From contig JBDKTK010000129.1 in assembly GCA_039680225.1 (NCBI GenBank), positions 1-5,092 on the forward strand: a DNA stretch of 5,092 nucleotides, read 5' to 3'. A program made the position numbers and the translations under genes. Shown here in pieces: positions 1-5,092 of the stretch; the stretch's first letter is position 1, and the number at the start of each line of letters is the position of its first letter. The stretch comes from JBDKTK01 sp039680225. GTDB lineage: Bacteria; Desulfobacterota; Syntrophia; Syntrophales; UBA4778. The notes below the pieces were generated by a model that did not search any database, had not been told where the DNA came from, and saw only the letters and a program-made list of their open reading frames with translations.

Positions 1-1
1 T

Positions 2-1456
2 TTCGAGTGGGACATTCAAGAGAACAAAACAATCTGGTCAGATCAGTTAAAGGCCCTTTACGGCTTTGCGCCGGGAGAGTTCAAAGGGTTTGAAAACTGG
101 AGCAGCCGGGTACACCCGGACGACCTCCGAAAATCAAAGAAGGCCATAGTGGAATCACTCAAGACAGGTAAATATGATGATGATTTCCGGGTTATCTGGC
201 CGGACGGAAGCCTTCACTGGCTTGCCGCACGAGGAAGGGTTGTCTATAACGGGCGCGGATCGCCCCTTTTGATGACCGGCATTAATATGGATATTACCAG
301 GCTCAAGGAAACCGAAGAAGCATTGACAAAGTCCAGGGATGAATTGGAATACAGGGTGCGGGAAAGGACATACGACTTGTCGCACATTGCGGAAGAGCTC
401 CGAAAATCTGAAGAGGCTTACAGGCTTCTTGTTGAGCTCAACCCTGTCGGGGTATTCCGCCACGTTTATGATAAGGTTAATAAGCAATGTAAACGCCTGC
501 ATTGCAACGAAGCGCAATTGAAATTTCTCGGCTATTCCTCCCTTAACGAGTATCTGAACGATGATCCCACAAACACATTGCGTAAGATAGACTGGGATTA
601 TTATATTTCCTCGCTCATTTCAGAAGGAAAAATCGTAAACTTCCCGGCACAGATGAAGCGAAAAGAAGGCAAAATGATCTGGGTGCTTATAAACGCGATT
701 ACCCGTTCGGATGGAAAGCATTTATTTATAGAAGGCGCCATGACCGATATAAGTAAGCAGAAGAGAACAGAGGAGCGATTGCGAGTTGCCCGGAAACAAT
801 TACGGGCAATGGCTTCTGAAATAGTTATTGCCGACGAGCGGTCAAGGCAGCATTTCGCCGCCGATCTCCATGACACCGTCATTCAGACCATAGGCGCCGC
901 GAAGATGAGGAGCCATTTAATCCAGGATGAAATTCCTGAGTATGTCTCGAATGAATATGGAGAATTGCAGGATTTATTATCCCAATCCATTACCCAGGCA
1001 AGGTTTATCATGGCAGAGATGAGCCCTCCGGTATTAAATGAGCTGGGCTTCATACCTGCTGTGGAATGGCTCACGGAGCAGATAGAAAATCAGCACGGAA
1101 TCAATATTGAGTTTAATGCCGCAGATGGATTCACGCCTTTACAGCACGAGATCCAGGTCCTCCTTTTCCAGGCCACCCGGGAGCTCCTGATGAATGTCGT
1201 TAAACATGCCGGGGCCGGTAAAGCTATCGTAAAGGTTTCGGCAAACAGGCAAAAGGTAAGGATTGAGGTCGTGGATGACGGCAGAGGGTTCGACAAGCGA
1301 CATGCGTTCCGGACAGATGTGAGCAGCGGAGGCTTTGGCCTTTTCAGTATCCGCGAAAGGATCAGGCATTTCGGAGGAAATCTTATTATCCAGACTGAAG
1401 AAGGCAGGGGAACCAGAGTCGTCATGACCGCCCCCCGCACTCGCGGGTGGGCATAG
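2..1456 (+). CDS. PAS-domain sensor histidine kinase, HisKA_3 (NarL-type) class, 5' end missing
   Basis: This is the C-terminal 484 residues of a sensor kinase. The frame is open to the left edge, so the true start lies outside; the ATG at 149 falls inside a PAS domain and is not the start. Domains in visible residues: a PAS_3-type domain at about 1-99 (RVHPDD, FRVIWPDGS, and GINMDIT closing it), a charged coiled-coil linker at about 100-137, a second PAS at about 138-252, a HisKA_3 dimerisation/phosphoacceptor domain at about 277-344 and an HATPase at about 384-479. The H-box is DLHDT with His290. The N-box Asn is 398, the G1 box is DDGRG at 425-429 and the G2 box is GGFGL at 443-447, so all catalytic motifs are intact. 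No transmembrane segment is visible, so this part is cytosolic. Kinases of this class normally phosphorylate LuxR/NarL-type regulators; none is in the window. The signal sensed is unknown. Sampled stretches have about 40-48% GC, lower than the downstream genes. Control of the adjacent transporter is only inferred. Confidence 0.95.
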   Translation, partial: FEWDIQENKTIWSDQLKALYGFAPGEFKGFENWSSRVHPDDLRKSKKAIVESLKTGKYDDDFRVIWPDGSLHWLAARGRVVYNGRGSPLLMTGINMDITRLKETEEALTKSRDELEYRVRERTYDLSHIAEELRKSEEAYRLLVELNPVGVFRHVYDKVNKQCKRLHCNEAQLKFLGYSSLNEYLNDDPTNTLRKIDWDYYISSLISEGKIVNFPAQMKRKEGKMIWVLINAITRSDGKHLFIEGAMTDISKQKRTEERLRVARKQLRAMASEIVIADERSRQHFAADLHDTVIQTIGAAKMRSHLIQDEIPEYVSNEYGELQDLLSQSITQARFIMAEMSPPVLNELGFIPAVEWLTEQIENQHGINIEFNAADGFTPLQHEIQVLLFQATRELLMNVVKHAGAGKAIVKVSANRQKVRIEVVDDGRGFDKRHAFRTDVSSGGFGLFSIRERIRHFGGNLIIQTEEGRGTRVVMTAPRTRGWA

Positions 1457-1590
1457 GCACAGAGCTGAACAGGAGCACGTGGAATGCAGTTACATACGGA
1501 AAATTATAGATTACCGGACCGGCTTATCCCTTCCCGGTATACTCCGCGGCTGATTTAACCGCCGGCGTCCCCGCCATTCCCGATTAATCA

Positions 1591-1619
1591 TTGACAATTT
1601 TGACATGCTTTCATATGGT
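1591..1619 (+). promoter_or_regulatory. Predicted sigma70-type promoter of the TRAP operon
   Basis: A perfect -35 hexamer TTGACA (1591-1596) is followed after exactly 17 bp by TATGGT (1614-1619), which matches four of six bases of TATAAT including the key first A and last T. Transcription would start near 1626, giving a leader of about 40 nt before dctP. It lies in the only sizeable gap ahead of the operon (1457-1664). A second TTGACA at 1600-1605 overlaps the spacer but has no acceptable -10 at 16-18 bp. Predicted from sequence only. Confidence 0.6.
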
Positions 1620-1650
1620 ACCTCTTGCTTTATTTCAAACAATTTCCCGG

Positions 1651-1656
1651 GGGAGG
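1651..1656 (+). promoter_or_regulatory. Strong Shine-Dalgarno of dctP
   Basis: GGGAGG lies 8 nt upstream of the ATG at 1665 and fixes that start. It is stronger than the AAGGGA in front of dctQ, which fits the high demand for the periplasmic binding protein relative to the membrane subunits. Confidence 0.75.
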
Positions 1657-1664
1657 TTTAAGCA

Positions 1665-2633
1665 ATGAAAAAGTTCTTTCTTTGTTCGGTCCTGGTGATC
1701 TTTGCGGTTGCTTTTGCAGGTTCGGCTTTCTCCATGGACATCAAGTTTGCTCACGTGGTGAACGAAAAAGACGCTTTCCATGTGGCCGCCTTGAAGTTCA
1801 AGGAGCTCGTCGAAAAAAATTCCCAGGGCAGTATCACAGTCAGCATCTACCCCAACGCGAAACTGGGAGATGAGCGCACGCTGCTGGAACGGATGAAGAT
1901 GGGCATCGTCGATGCAGGAATCATTACCAACGGCCCGATCATCAATTTCGTTCCCGCTTTCGGTGTTATCGATCTGCCTTTCCTTTTCCGCGACCCCAGG
2001 CACGCATACAAAGTCCTTGACGGGAGCATCGGGCAGAAACTCCTGGCGGACATGGAGTCACAGGGCTGGAAAGGGCTCGCGTTCGGCGAGAGGGGATTCC
2101 GGAACCTGACCAACAGCAAACGGCCGGTGAAGGCGCCCAGGGACATCAGGGGCCTGAAGATCCGCGTCATGCAGAACCCGGTCTACGTTGATTCCTTCAA
2201 GGCGCTCGGAGCCAATGCGGTGCCGATGGCGTGGACGGAAGTCCTGACGGCCCTTCAGCAGGGGACGGTTGACGGGCAGGAAAACCCCCTCAATGTCATC
2301 ATGGCCTTCAAGCTTTACGAAACTCAGAAATATCTGAGCATCACGCGCCATGCCTACGCCCCCGCCCCCATCATCATGAGCATGAATACCTGGAAGAAAC
2401 TCAACCCGGCGCAGCAGCAAATCGTGAAGAAAGCCGCGCAGGATGCGGCCGAATTCGAGCGGGCCTGGGACAACAAGATGGAAGCGGCCTGGCTGAAAGA
2501 ACTCAAGGCCAAGGGCATGGTCGTGACGACCCCGGACCTCAAAGCCTTCCGCGATGCCGTGAAACCTGTTTACGATCAGTACACGCCCAAATACGGCAAG
2601 GCCCTCATTGACGCCATCCAGAAGACCAGATAA
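1665..2633 (+). CDS. dctP: TRAP transporter periplasmic substrate-binding protein, DctP family
   Basis: This is a 322-residue extracytoplasmic solute receptor that captures an organic acid in the periplasm and delivers it to the DctQ/DctM carrier. The start at 1665 has a strong Shine-Dalgarno and begins a clear Sec signal peptide: KK at 2-3, a hydrophobic core at about 4-19, and likely cleavage after AFS at residue 23, leaving a mature N-terminus of MDIKFAH. Family hallmarks are the early KLGDERTLLERMKMGIVD stretch (66-83), GERGFRNLTN (141-150), GLKIRVMQNP (163-172) and ALQQGTVDGQENP (196-208). Arg167 matches the arginine that binds the ligand carboxylate in characterised DctP-type proteins such as SiaP, and Asn207 lies in the conserved QEN ligand motif. 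Length is normal and nothing is truncated. The ligand (C4-dicarboxylate, keto acid, sugar acid or other) cannot be fixed from sequence. It is the first gene of the operon, behind its own predicted promoter, and dctQ follows after 11 bp. Confidence 0.96.
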   Translation: MKKFFLCSVLVIFAVAFAGSAFSMDIKFAHVVNEKDAFHVAALKFKELVEKNSQGSITVSIYPNAKLGDERTLLERMKMGIVDAGIITNGPIINFVPAFGVIDLPFLFRDPRHAYKVLDGSIGQKLLADMESQGWKGLAFGERGFRNLTNSKRPVKAPRDIRGLKIRVMQNPVYVDSFKALGANAVPMAWTEVLTALQQGTVDGQENPLNVIMAFKLYETQKYLSITRHAYAPAPIIMSMNTWKKLNPAQQQIVKKAAQDAAEFERAWDNKMEAAWLKELKAKGMVVTTPDLKAFRDAVKPVYDQYTPKYGKALIDAIQKTR

Positions 2634-2644
2634 GGGAAACCGTC

Positions 2645-3160
2645 ATGGCGACGGATGTAATACCGGAGGAGGGGGCGCCTGCCCCCTCCGTTTCCATGTT
2701 AGTGCGATTGAGCGACCTGGTCAACGACTGGAGTGAAAAGCTCCTGTTTGTGCTGATGGTCGCAATGATCTTCTTTACCACGATCCAGGTCGTCTTCCGG
2801 GTATTCTTCACCGCTTTATCCTGGACCGAGGAAATTACCTGCTTCCTCCTCGTCTATGCAACCCTGGTGGGGACTGCCGTCGCCTTCAAGAAGGGGTCGC
2901 ACATTGCGGTTACGTTCATTACGAAACTCCTCCCCGGCGCAGGGCAGAAGACCGTATTCGTGATAATTCAGCTCCTGGGCATTGCCTTTTTCCTGGTCAT
3001 GGCGGTCTATGGCGCCCTGCTCGTGAAGACCGAGTCCTTACAGACGTCTCCGGCCCTGATGATTCCCATGTCCTGGGTGTACTTTGTGTTTCCCGTTATG
3101 GGCTCGGTGGTCATCCTGCACCTCCTGGCCGGGATCCGGCAAACGTTCAGGAAGGATTGA
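2645..3160 (+). CDS. dctQ: TRAP transporter small membrane subunit, DctQ family
   Basis: This is the small integral-membrane subunit of the TRAP carrier, which pairs with DctM in the inner membrane. As drawn it has 171 residues and four predicted membrane segments, at about 32-56, 64-81, 101-126 and 142-165. The DctQ signature runs from TIQVVFRVF (46-54) through SWTEE (59-63) to AFKKGSHIAV (80-89). The ATG at 2645 has AAGGGA 7 nt upstream, partly overlapping the dctP stop. The first 17 residues are Pro/Ala/Glu-rich and unlike the usual short DctQ N-terminus. A second ATG at 2696 (residue 18, MLVRLSDLV) would give 154 residues, closer to family style, but has no Shine-Dalgarno at normal spacing. 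A perfect stem-loop occupies codons 8-15. dctM begins 3 bp after the stop, which implies translational coupling. Confidence 0.93.
   Translation: MATDVIPEEGAPAPSVSMLVRLSDLVNDWSEKLLFVLMVAMIFFTTIQVVFRVFFTALSWTEEITCFLLVYATLVGTAVAFKKGSHIAVTFITKLLPGAGQKTVFVIIQLLGIAFFLVMAVYGALLVKTESLQTSPALMIPMSWVYFVFPVMGSVVILHLLAGIRQTFRKD
2668..2689 (+). promoter_or_regulatory. Perfect 9-bp GC-rich stem-loop at the dctP/dctQ junction
   Basis: GGAGGGGGC (2668-2676) pairs without mismatch to GCCCCCTCC (2681-2689) around the loop GCCT. Eight of the nine pairs are G-C. It starts 35 nt after the dctP stop and lies inside the first codons of dctQ. The following bases, GTTTCC, contain only a short T run, so it is not a standard intrinsic terminator. 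In binding-protein-dependent transport operons, stem-loops after the binding-protein gene are known to protect the upstream mRNA or reduce downstream expression. That role here is inference. It also encodes the unusual Pro/Ala/Gly-rich N-terminus of DctQ. Confidence 0.5.
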
Positions 3161-3163
3161 TCA

Positions 3164-4447
3164 ATGAGCTGGATTCTCTTCGGAACTTTTTTCTTCCTGC
3201 TCCTCATGGGCGTGCCCGTCGGGCTGGCTGTGGGCCTCTCGGCCCTCATCATTTTCGTGATGACCGGAATCCCCCTGCAGATGGTCCCCCAGACCTTCTT
3301 CGAGGGAAGCAGTTCTTTTGCCCTGGTGGCCGTCCCCTTTTTCATCCTGGCCGGGGATATCCTGGCCCGGGGCGGAATCTCCGAGCGCATCCTGGCGATT
3401 GCCGAAGCGACGATCGGGAGGATCCGGGGCGGCCTGGCGATTGTGGCCACGTGCGCGTCCATGTTCATCGCCGCGATTTCCGGGTCGGGCGCGGCGACAA
3501 CGGCGGCGGTCGGAGCGACGCTCATCCCGGAGATGAACAAGAAAAAATACGACACCGATTTCTCCGCAGCCCTGATTTCATCATCCGGTTGTATCGGTGT
3601 CGTGATCCCCCCTAGCGTCCCCATGGTGCTCTATGCGGTCATCGCCGGGGAATCCGTGGCGAAGCTCTTCATGGGCGGGTTCATCCCGGGATCCCTGATG
3701 GGCGTGGGCCTGATTGTCTATGCCCTCTGGTACTCGAACAGGCGCAATTATCCCGCCAGCGAGAAACTGCCCGCCCGGGAGGTGATGCGGCGTTTTATAA
3801 ATTCCCTCTGGGGGCTTGTGACGCCGGTGATCATCCTGGGGGGTATTTTCACGGGCTACTTCACGCCTTCGGAGGCGGCGGCAATCGCCGTGGTTTACAC
3901 GCTGCTCATCGCCTGGCTCGTCTACCGCTCGCTGACCTTCAAGCGATTCTACGAACTGGTGGTGGGCGCGGGAGTTACGTCCGCCCTGATCATGTTTATC
4001 ATCGGCACGGCAAAAATCTTCGGCTGGGGCCTTGCCTTCTATGAAATCCCCGAGGCCGTTGCCAAATCCATGCTCGCCGTTGCCGGGAACAGCGAATTCA
4101 TGATCTACCTGATGATCGATGTCATCATCCTTATCGCCGGCTGTTTCATCGAGACAGCTTCCGCCCTGATCATTCTGACGCCCATCTTTCTCCCCCTCAT
4201 CGAAGCAGTCGGGGGGGACTTCGTCCATTTCGGAGTCATAATGACGATCGGCCTGGCCATCGGCATGACGACTCCGCCCATGGCCATCGACATCTTTGTG
4301 GCCAGCGCAATCAGCGGCCGCACCCTGGAACAGATCAGCAGGGCAATCTGGCCCATGGTCGTGGTCCTCATCGTGGTCCTGTTCATCTGCACGTATTTCC
4401 CCTGGTTGGTAATGGTCCTGCCGAAAATGCTGATGGGGGTGCAGTAA
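3164..4447 (+). CDS. dctM: TRAP transporter large membrane subunit, DctM family
   Basis: This is the large subunit that forms the transport pathway and carries the coupling-ion sites of the TRAP carrier; characterised members use Na+. It has 427 residues, the usual family length, and is hydrophobic throughout with roughly 11-12 membrane segments. Hallmarks are MGVPVGLAVG near the N-terminus (15-24), AVPFFILAGDILARGG (56-71), AAISGSGAATTAAVG (103-117), VIPPSVPMVLYA (147-158), GYFTPSEAAA (231-240), CFIETASALIILTPIFLP (327-344) and GMTTPPMAIDIFVA (367-380). The repeated half motifs (SGSGA with PPS, and ETASA with TTPP) reflect the two inverted halves of the ion-transporter fold. The ATG at 3164 has GGAAGGA 7 nt upstream, within the end of dctQ. 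Base composition is GC-rich (65-70% in sampled lines). No frameshift or missing motif was seen. It is the last recognised gene of the transporter. Confidence 0.97.
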   Translation: MSWILFGTFFFLLLMGVPVGLAVGLSALIIFVMTGIPLQMVPQTFFEGSSSFALVAVPFFILAGDILARGGISERILAIAEATIGRIRGGLAIVATCASMFIAAISGSGAATTAAVGATLIPEMNKKKYDTDFSAALISSSGCIGVVIPPSVPMVLYAVIAGESVAKLFMGGFIPGSLMGVGLIVYALWYSNRRNYPASEKLPAREVMRRFINSLWGLVTPVIILGGIFTGYFTPSEAAAIAVVYTLLIAWLVYRSLTFKRFYELVVGAGVTSALIMFIIGTAKIFGWGLAFYEIPEAVAKSMLAVAGNSEFMIYLMIDVIILIAGCFIETASALIILTPIFLPLIEAVGGDFVHFGVIMTIGLAIGMTTPPMAIDIFVASAISGRTLEQISRAIWPMVVVLIVVLFICTYFPWLVMVLPKMLMGVQ

Positions 4448-4453
4448 AGATAG

Positions 4454-5014
4454 ATGGGCAGCTCAATCAGAGTCCTGCGATCCGGAAGGGGCACTCAAAC
4501 GAGACTTCGTTTCAATAATGGAGTGCCGGAGCATACGCTTGAACGCGTCGGCGCCGGCCGGTTCCTTCCCGGTGAATTCAGCGAGATATCCGAGGCTAAA
4601 ACTTTTGCAGGAAATGAGGTGCAGAGGGACCCTTCGGCCGTCCTCTACATCGTGAGTGATAATCAAATACTCGACGAGGTTATGGACCAGGAGTATTTAA
4701 CCCGAAGAGATAAGAGGGACAGGCTCGTTTACGCTGTTGTCTCGTCAGCCGCGGTGTTCATTGCATCCCTGTGCGTATCCCTGTTCGTCATGCCGTTCAC
4801 CTCAACCCATGCCCATATCCTGTTCACGGGCGGCATGACCCTGCTATACCTGGCGGCATTGTTCGCATCCGGCACAAGGAACATCCATGCTCTTATTCTC
4901 ATCGGTATCATTCTTGTGCTGATGACATTTTTGACGCCTGCCATACGGGAACTAATAAATCCCGGCAAAGCGCCGCAGACCACAATCCGCAATGACGCCG
5001 CGCCTCAGCACTGA
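4454..5014 (+). CDS. Unrecognised small membrane protein with three C-terminal helices
   Basis: I do not recognise this protein. As drawn it has 186 residues: a polar N-terminal half (1-76), a highly charged stretch DQEYLTRRDKRDR (78-90) and three predicted membrane helices at about 91-115, 119-139 and 144-165, followed by a polar tail. The ATG at 4454 lies 6 bp after the dctM stop, which suits translational coupling, but no good Shine-Dalgarno precedes it. The in-frame GTG at 4619 has CAGGA 6 nt upstream and would give 131 residues starting MQRDPSAVLY; a third candidate, ATG 4682, starts just before the charged segment and has GAGG only 2 nt away. The membrane part is convincing as protein; residues 1-55 could be non-coding. 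Charge placement before helix 1 suggests a cytoplasmic N-terminus. It may be cotranscribed with the TRAP genes, but any functional link is a guess. It does not resemble DctQ: it has three helices rather than four and lacks the WTEE motif. Confidence 0.6.
   Translation: MGSSIRVLRSGRGTQTRLRFNNGVPEHTLERVGAGRFLPGEFSEISEAKTFAGNEVQRDPSAVLYIVSDNQILDEVMDQEYLTRRDKRDRLVYAVVSSAAVFIASLCVSLFVMPFTSTHAHILFTGGMTLLYLAALFASGTRNIHALILIGIILVLMTFLTPAIRELINPGKAPQTTIRNDAAPQH
4497..4512 (+). other. Small 6-bp perfect hairpin after dctM
   Basis: AAACGA (4497-4502) pairs with TCGTTT (4507-4512) around the loop GACT. It is AT-rich and short, with no real T run after it (CAATAATGG), so it would be a poor intrinsic terminator. 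It falls 50 bp after the dctM stop, inside the reading frame from 4454, and would be non-coding if the next gene really starts at 4619. A chance occurrence is quite possible. Confidence 0.2.
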
Positions 5015-5027
5015 TGCCGGCAATCTC

Positions 5028-5092
5028 TCACTTTTCATAATACCTGATCATCTCATTTATTAAATTTTCATCGTATACTTGGATCACGATTT
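5028..5092 (-). CDS. Possible C-terminal tail of a gene on the minus strand, cut by the window edge
   Basis: Read on the - strand, the last bases give an open stretch of 20 codons ending in TGA at 5028-5030, with the tail ...YDENLINEMIRYYEK. The other two - strand frames hit stops within the first eight codons. The residue mix is protein-like, but 20 open codons can occur by chance. If real, it converges on the three-helix gene with only 13 bp between the two stops. Nothing can be said about its function. Confidence 0.25.
   Translation of the reverse strand, partial: IVIQVYDENLINEMIRYYEK

Noticed and set aside
1512..1539. Inverted repeat TACCGG / CCGGTA after the kinase gene as a terminator
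   Set aside because: Only 6 bp with a 16-nt loop and no T run follows. The nearby GCGG/CCGC pairing (1546-1562) is shorter still.
1616..1628. Sigma54-like sequence TGGTAC...TTGC upstream of dctP
   Set aside because: The GG and GC elements are separated by 8 bp, while sigma54 promoters need 10. The spacing is strict and a good sigma70-type promoter overlaps the site.
1620..1657. ACCTC (1620-1624) could pair with GAGGT (1653-1657) and hide the dctP ribosome site
   Set aside because: With transcription starting near 1626 the left arm would not be in the mRNA, and the stem is only 5 bp with a 28-nt loop.
3157..3615. Plus-strand open frame overlapping the start of dctM in another frame
   Set aside because: Its translation is rich in Arg, Gly and Pro, as expected for an out-of-frame reading of GC-rich DNA, and it overlaps the intact dctM.
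3007..4228. Two long minus-strand open frames opposite dctQ and dctM
   Set aside because: They lie antisense to well-supported genes of high GC content, where stop-free antisense frames are common, and their translations resemble no protein family.
4359..4380. Tandem direct repeat TCGTGGTCCT with 12-bp period
   Set aside because: It lies in a Val/Leu/Ile-rich membrane helix of DctM, where repeated valine and leucine codons explain it.
4463..4666. Minus-strand 67-codon frame opposite the N-terminal half of the three-helix gene
   Set aside because: It is somewhat protein-like, but short and without a clear ribosome site or recognisable motif. It gains weight only if the + strand gene starts at 4619.
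5015..5022. TGCCGGCA palindrome just after the last + strand stop as a terminator
   Set aside because: It is an 8-bp palindrome without a loop and is not followed by a T run.
5074..5079. TATACT resembling a -10 element at the right edge
   Set aside because: The sequence 17 bp upstream (TCTCAT) is a poor -35, and such matches are common in AT-rich DNA.

Overview
The window carries a complete tripartite TRAP (tripartite ATP-independent periplasmic) carboxylate transporter operon in the order dctP-dctQ-dctM, all on the + strand. Upstream lies the 3' part of a PAS-containing sensor histidine kinase. Downstream lies a small unrecognised three-helix membrane protein. The organism is a Gram-negative bacterium, because the binding protein has a cleavable Sec signal and needs a periplasm. 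A Desulfobacterota/deltaproteobacterial-type anaerobe would fit the multi-PAS kinase next to a TRAP system, but this is a guess from gene style, not proof.

Layout. Positions 2-1456 hold the kinase, open at the left edge: PAS, coiled-coil linker, PAS, HisKA_3 dimerisation domain and HATPase. Positions 1457-1664 are a 208-bp non-coding gap with a good sigma70-type promoter (TTGACA, 17-bp spacer, TATGGT) ahead of the transporter. Positions 1665-4447 hold dctP, dctQ and dctM, separated by only 11 and 3 bp, so they are almost certainly one transcript. A perfect 9-bp GC-rich stem-loop sits in the first codons of dctQ, just after the binding-protein gene. Positions 4454-5014 hold the three-helix protein, whose true start is uncertain (ATG 4454 or GTG 4619). 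The last 78 bases are AT-rich and may contain the tail of a gene on the - strand.

How the parts work together. The periplasmic DctP captures an organic acid. DctQ and DctM form the inner-membrane carrier that takes it up, driven by an ion gradient (Na+ in the characterised members). The kinase is of the class that normally phosphorylates a NarL/LuxR-type response regulator. It could control the transporter, but no response regulator lies in the window and the link rests on adjacency alone. The ligand cannot be named from sequence.

No tRNA, rRNA, CRISPR array, insertion sequence or convincing intrinsic terminator was seen. The genes are ordinary in kind. The points that repay a second look are the stem-loop at the dctP/dctQ boundary, the unknown membrane protein after dctM, and the sharp change in base composition between the kinase and the transporter. 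I did not find evidence for a new kind of system.
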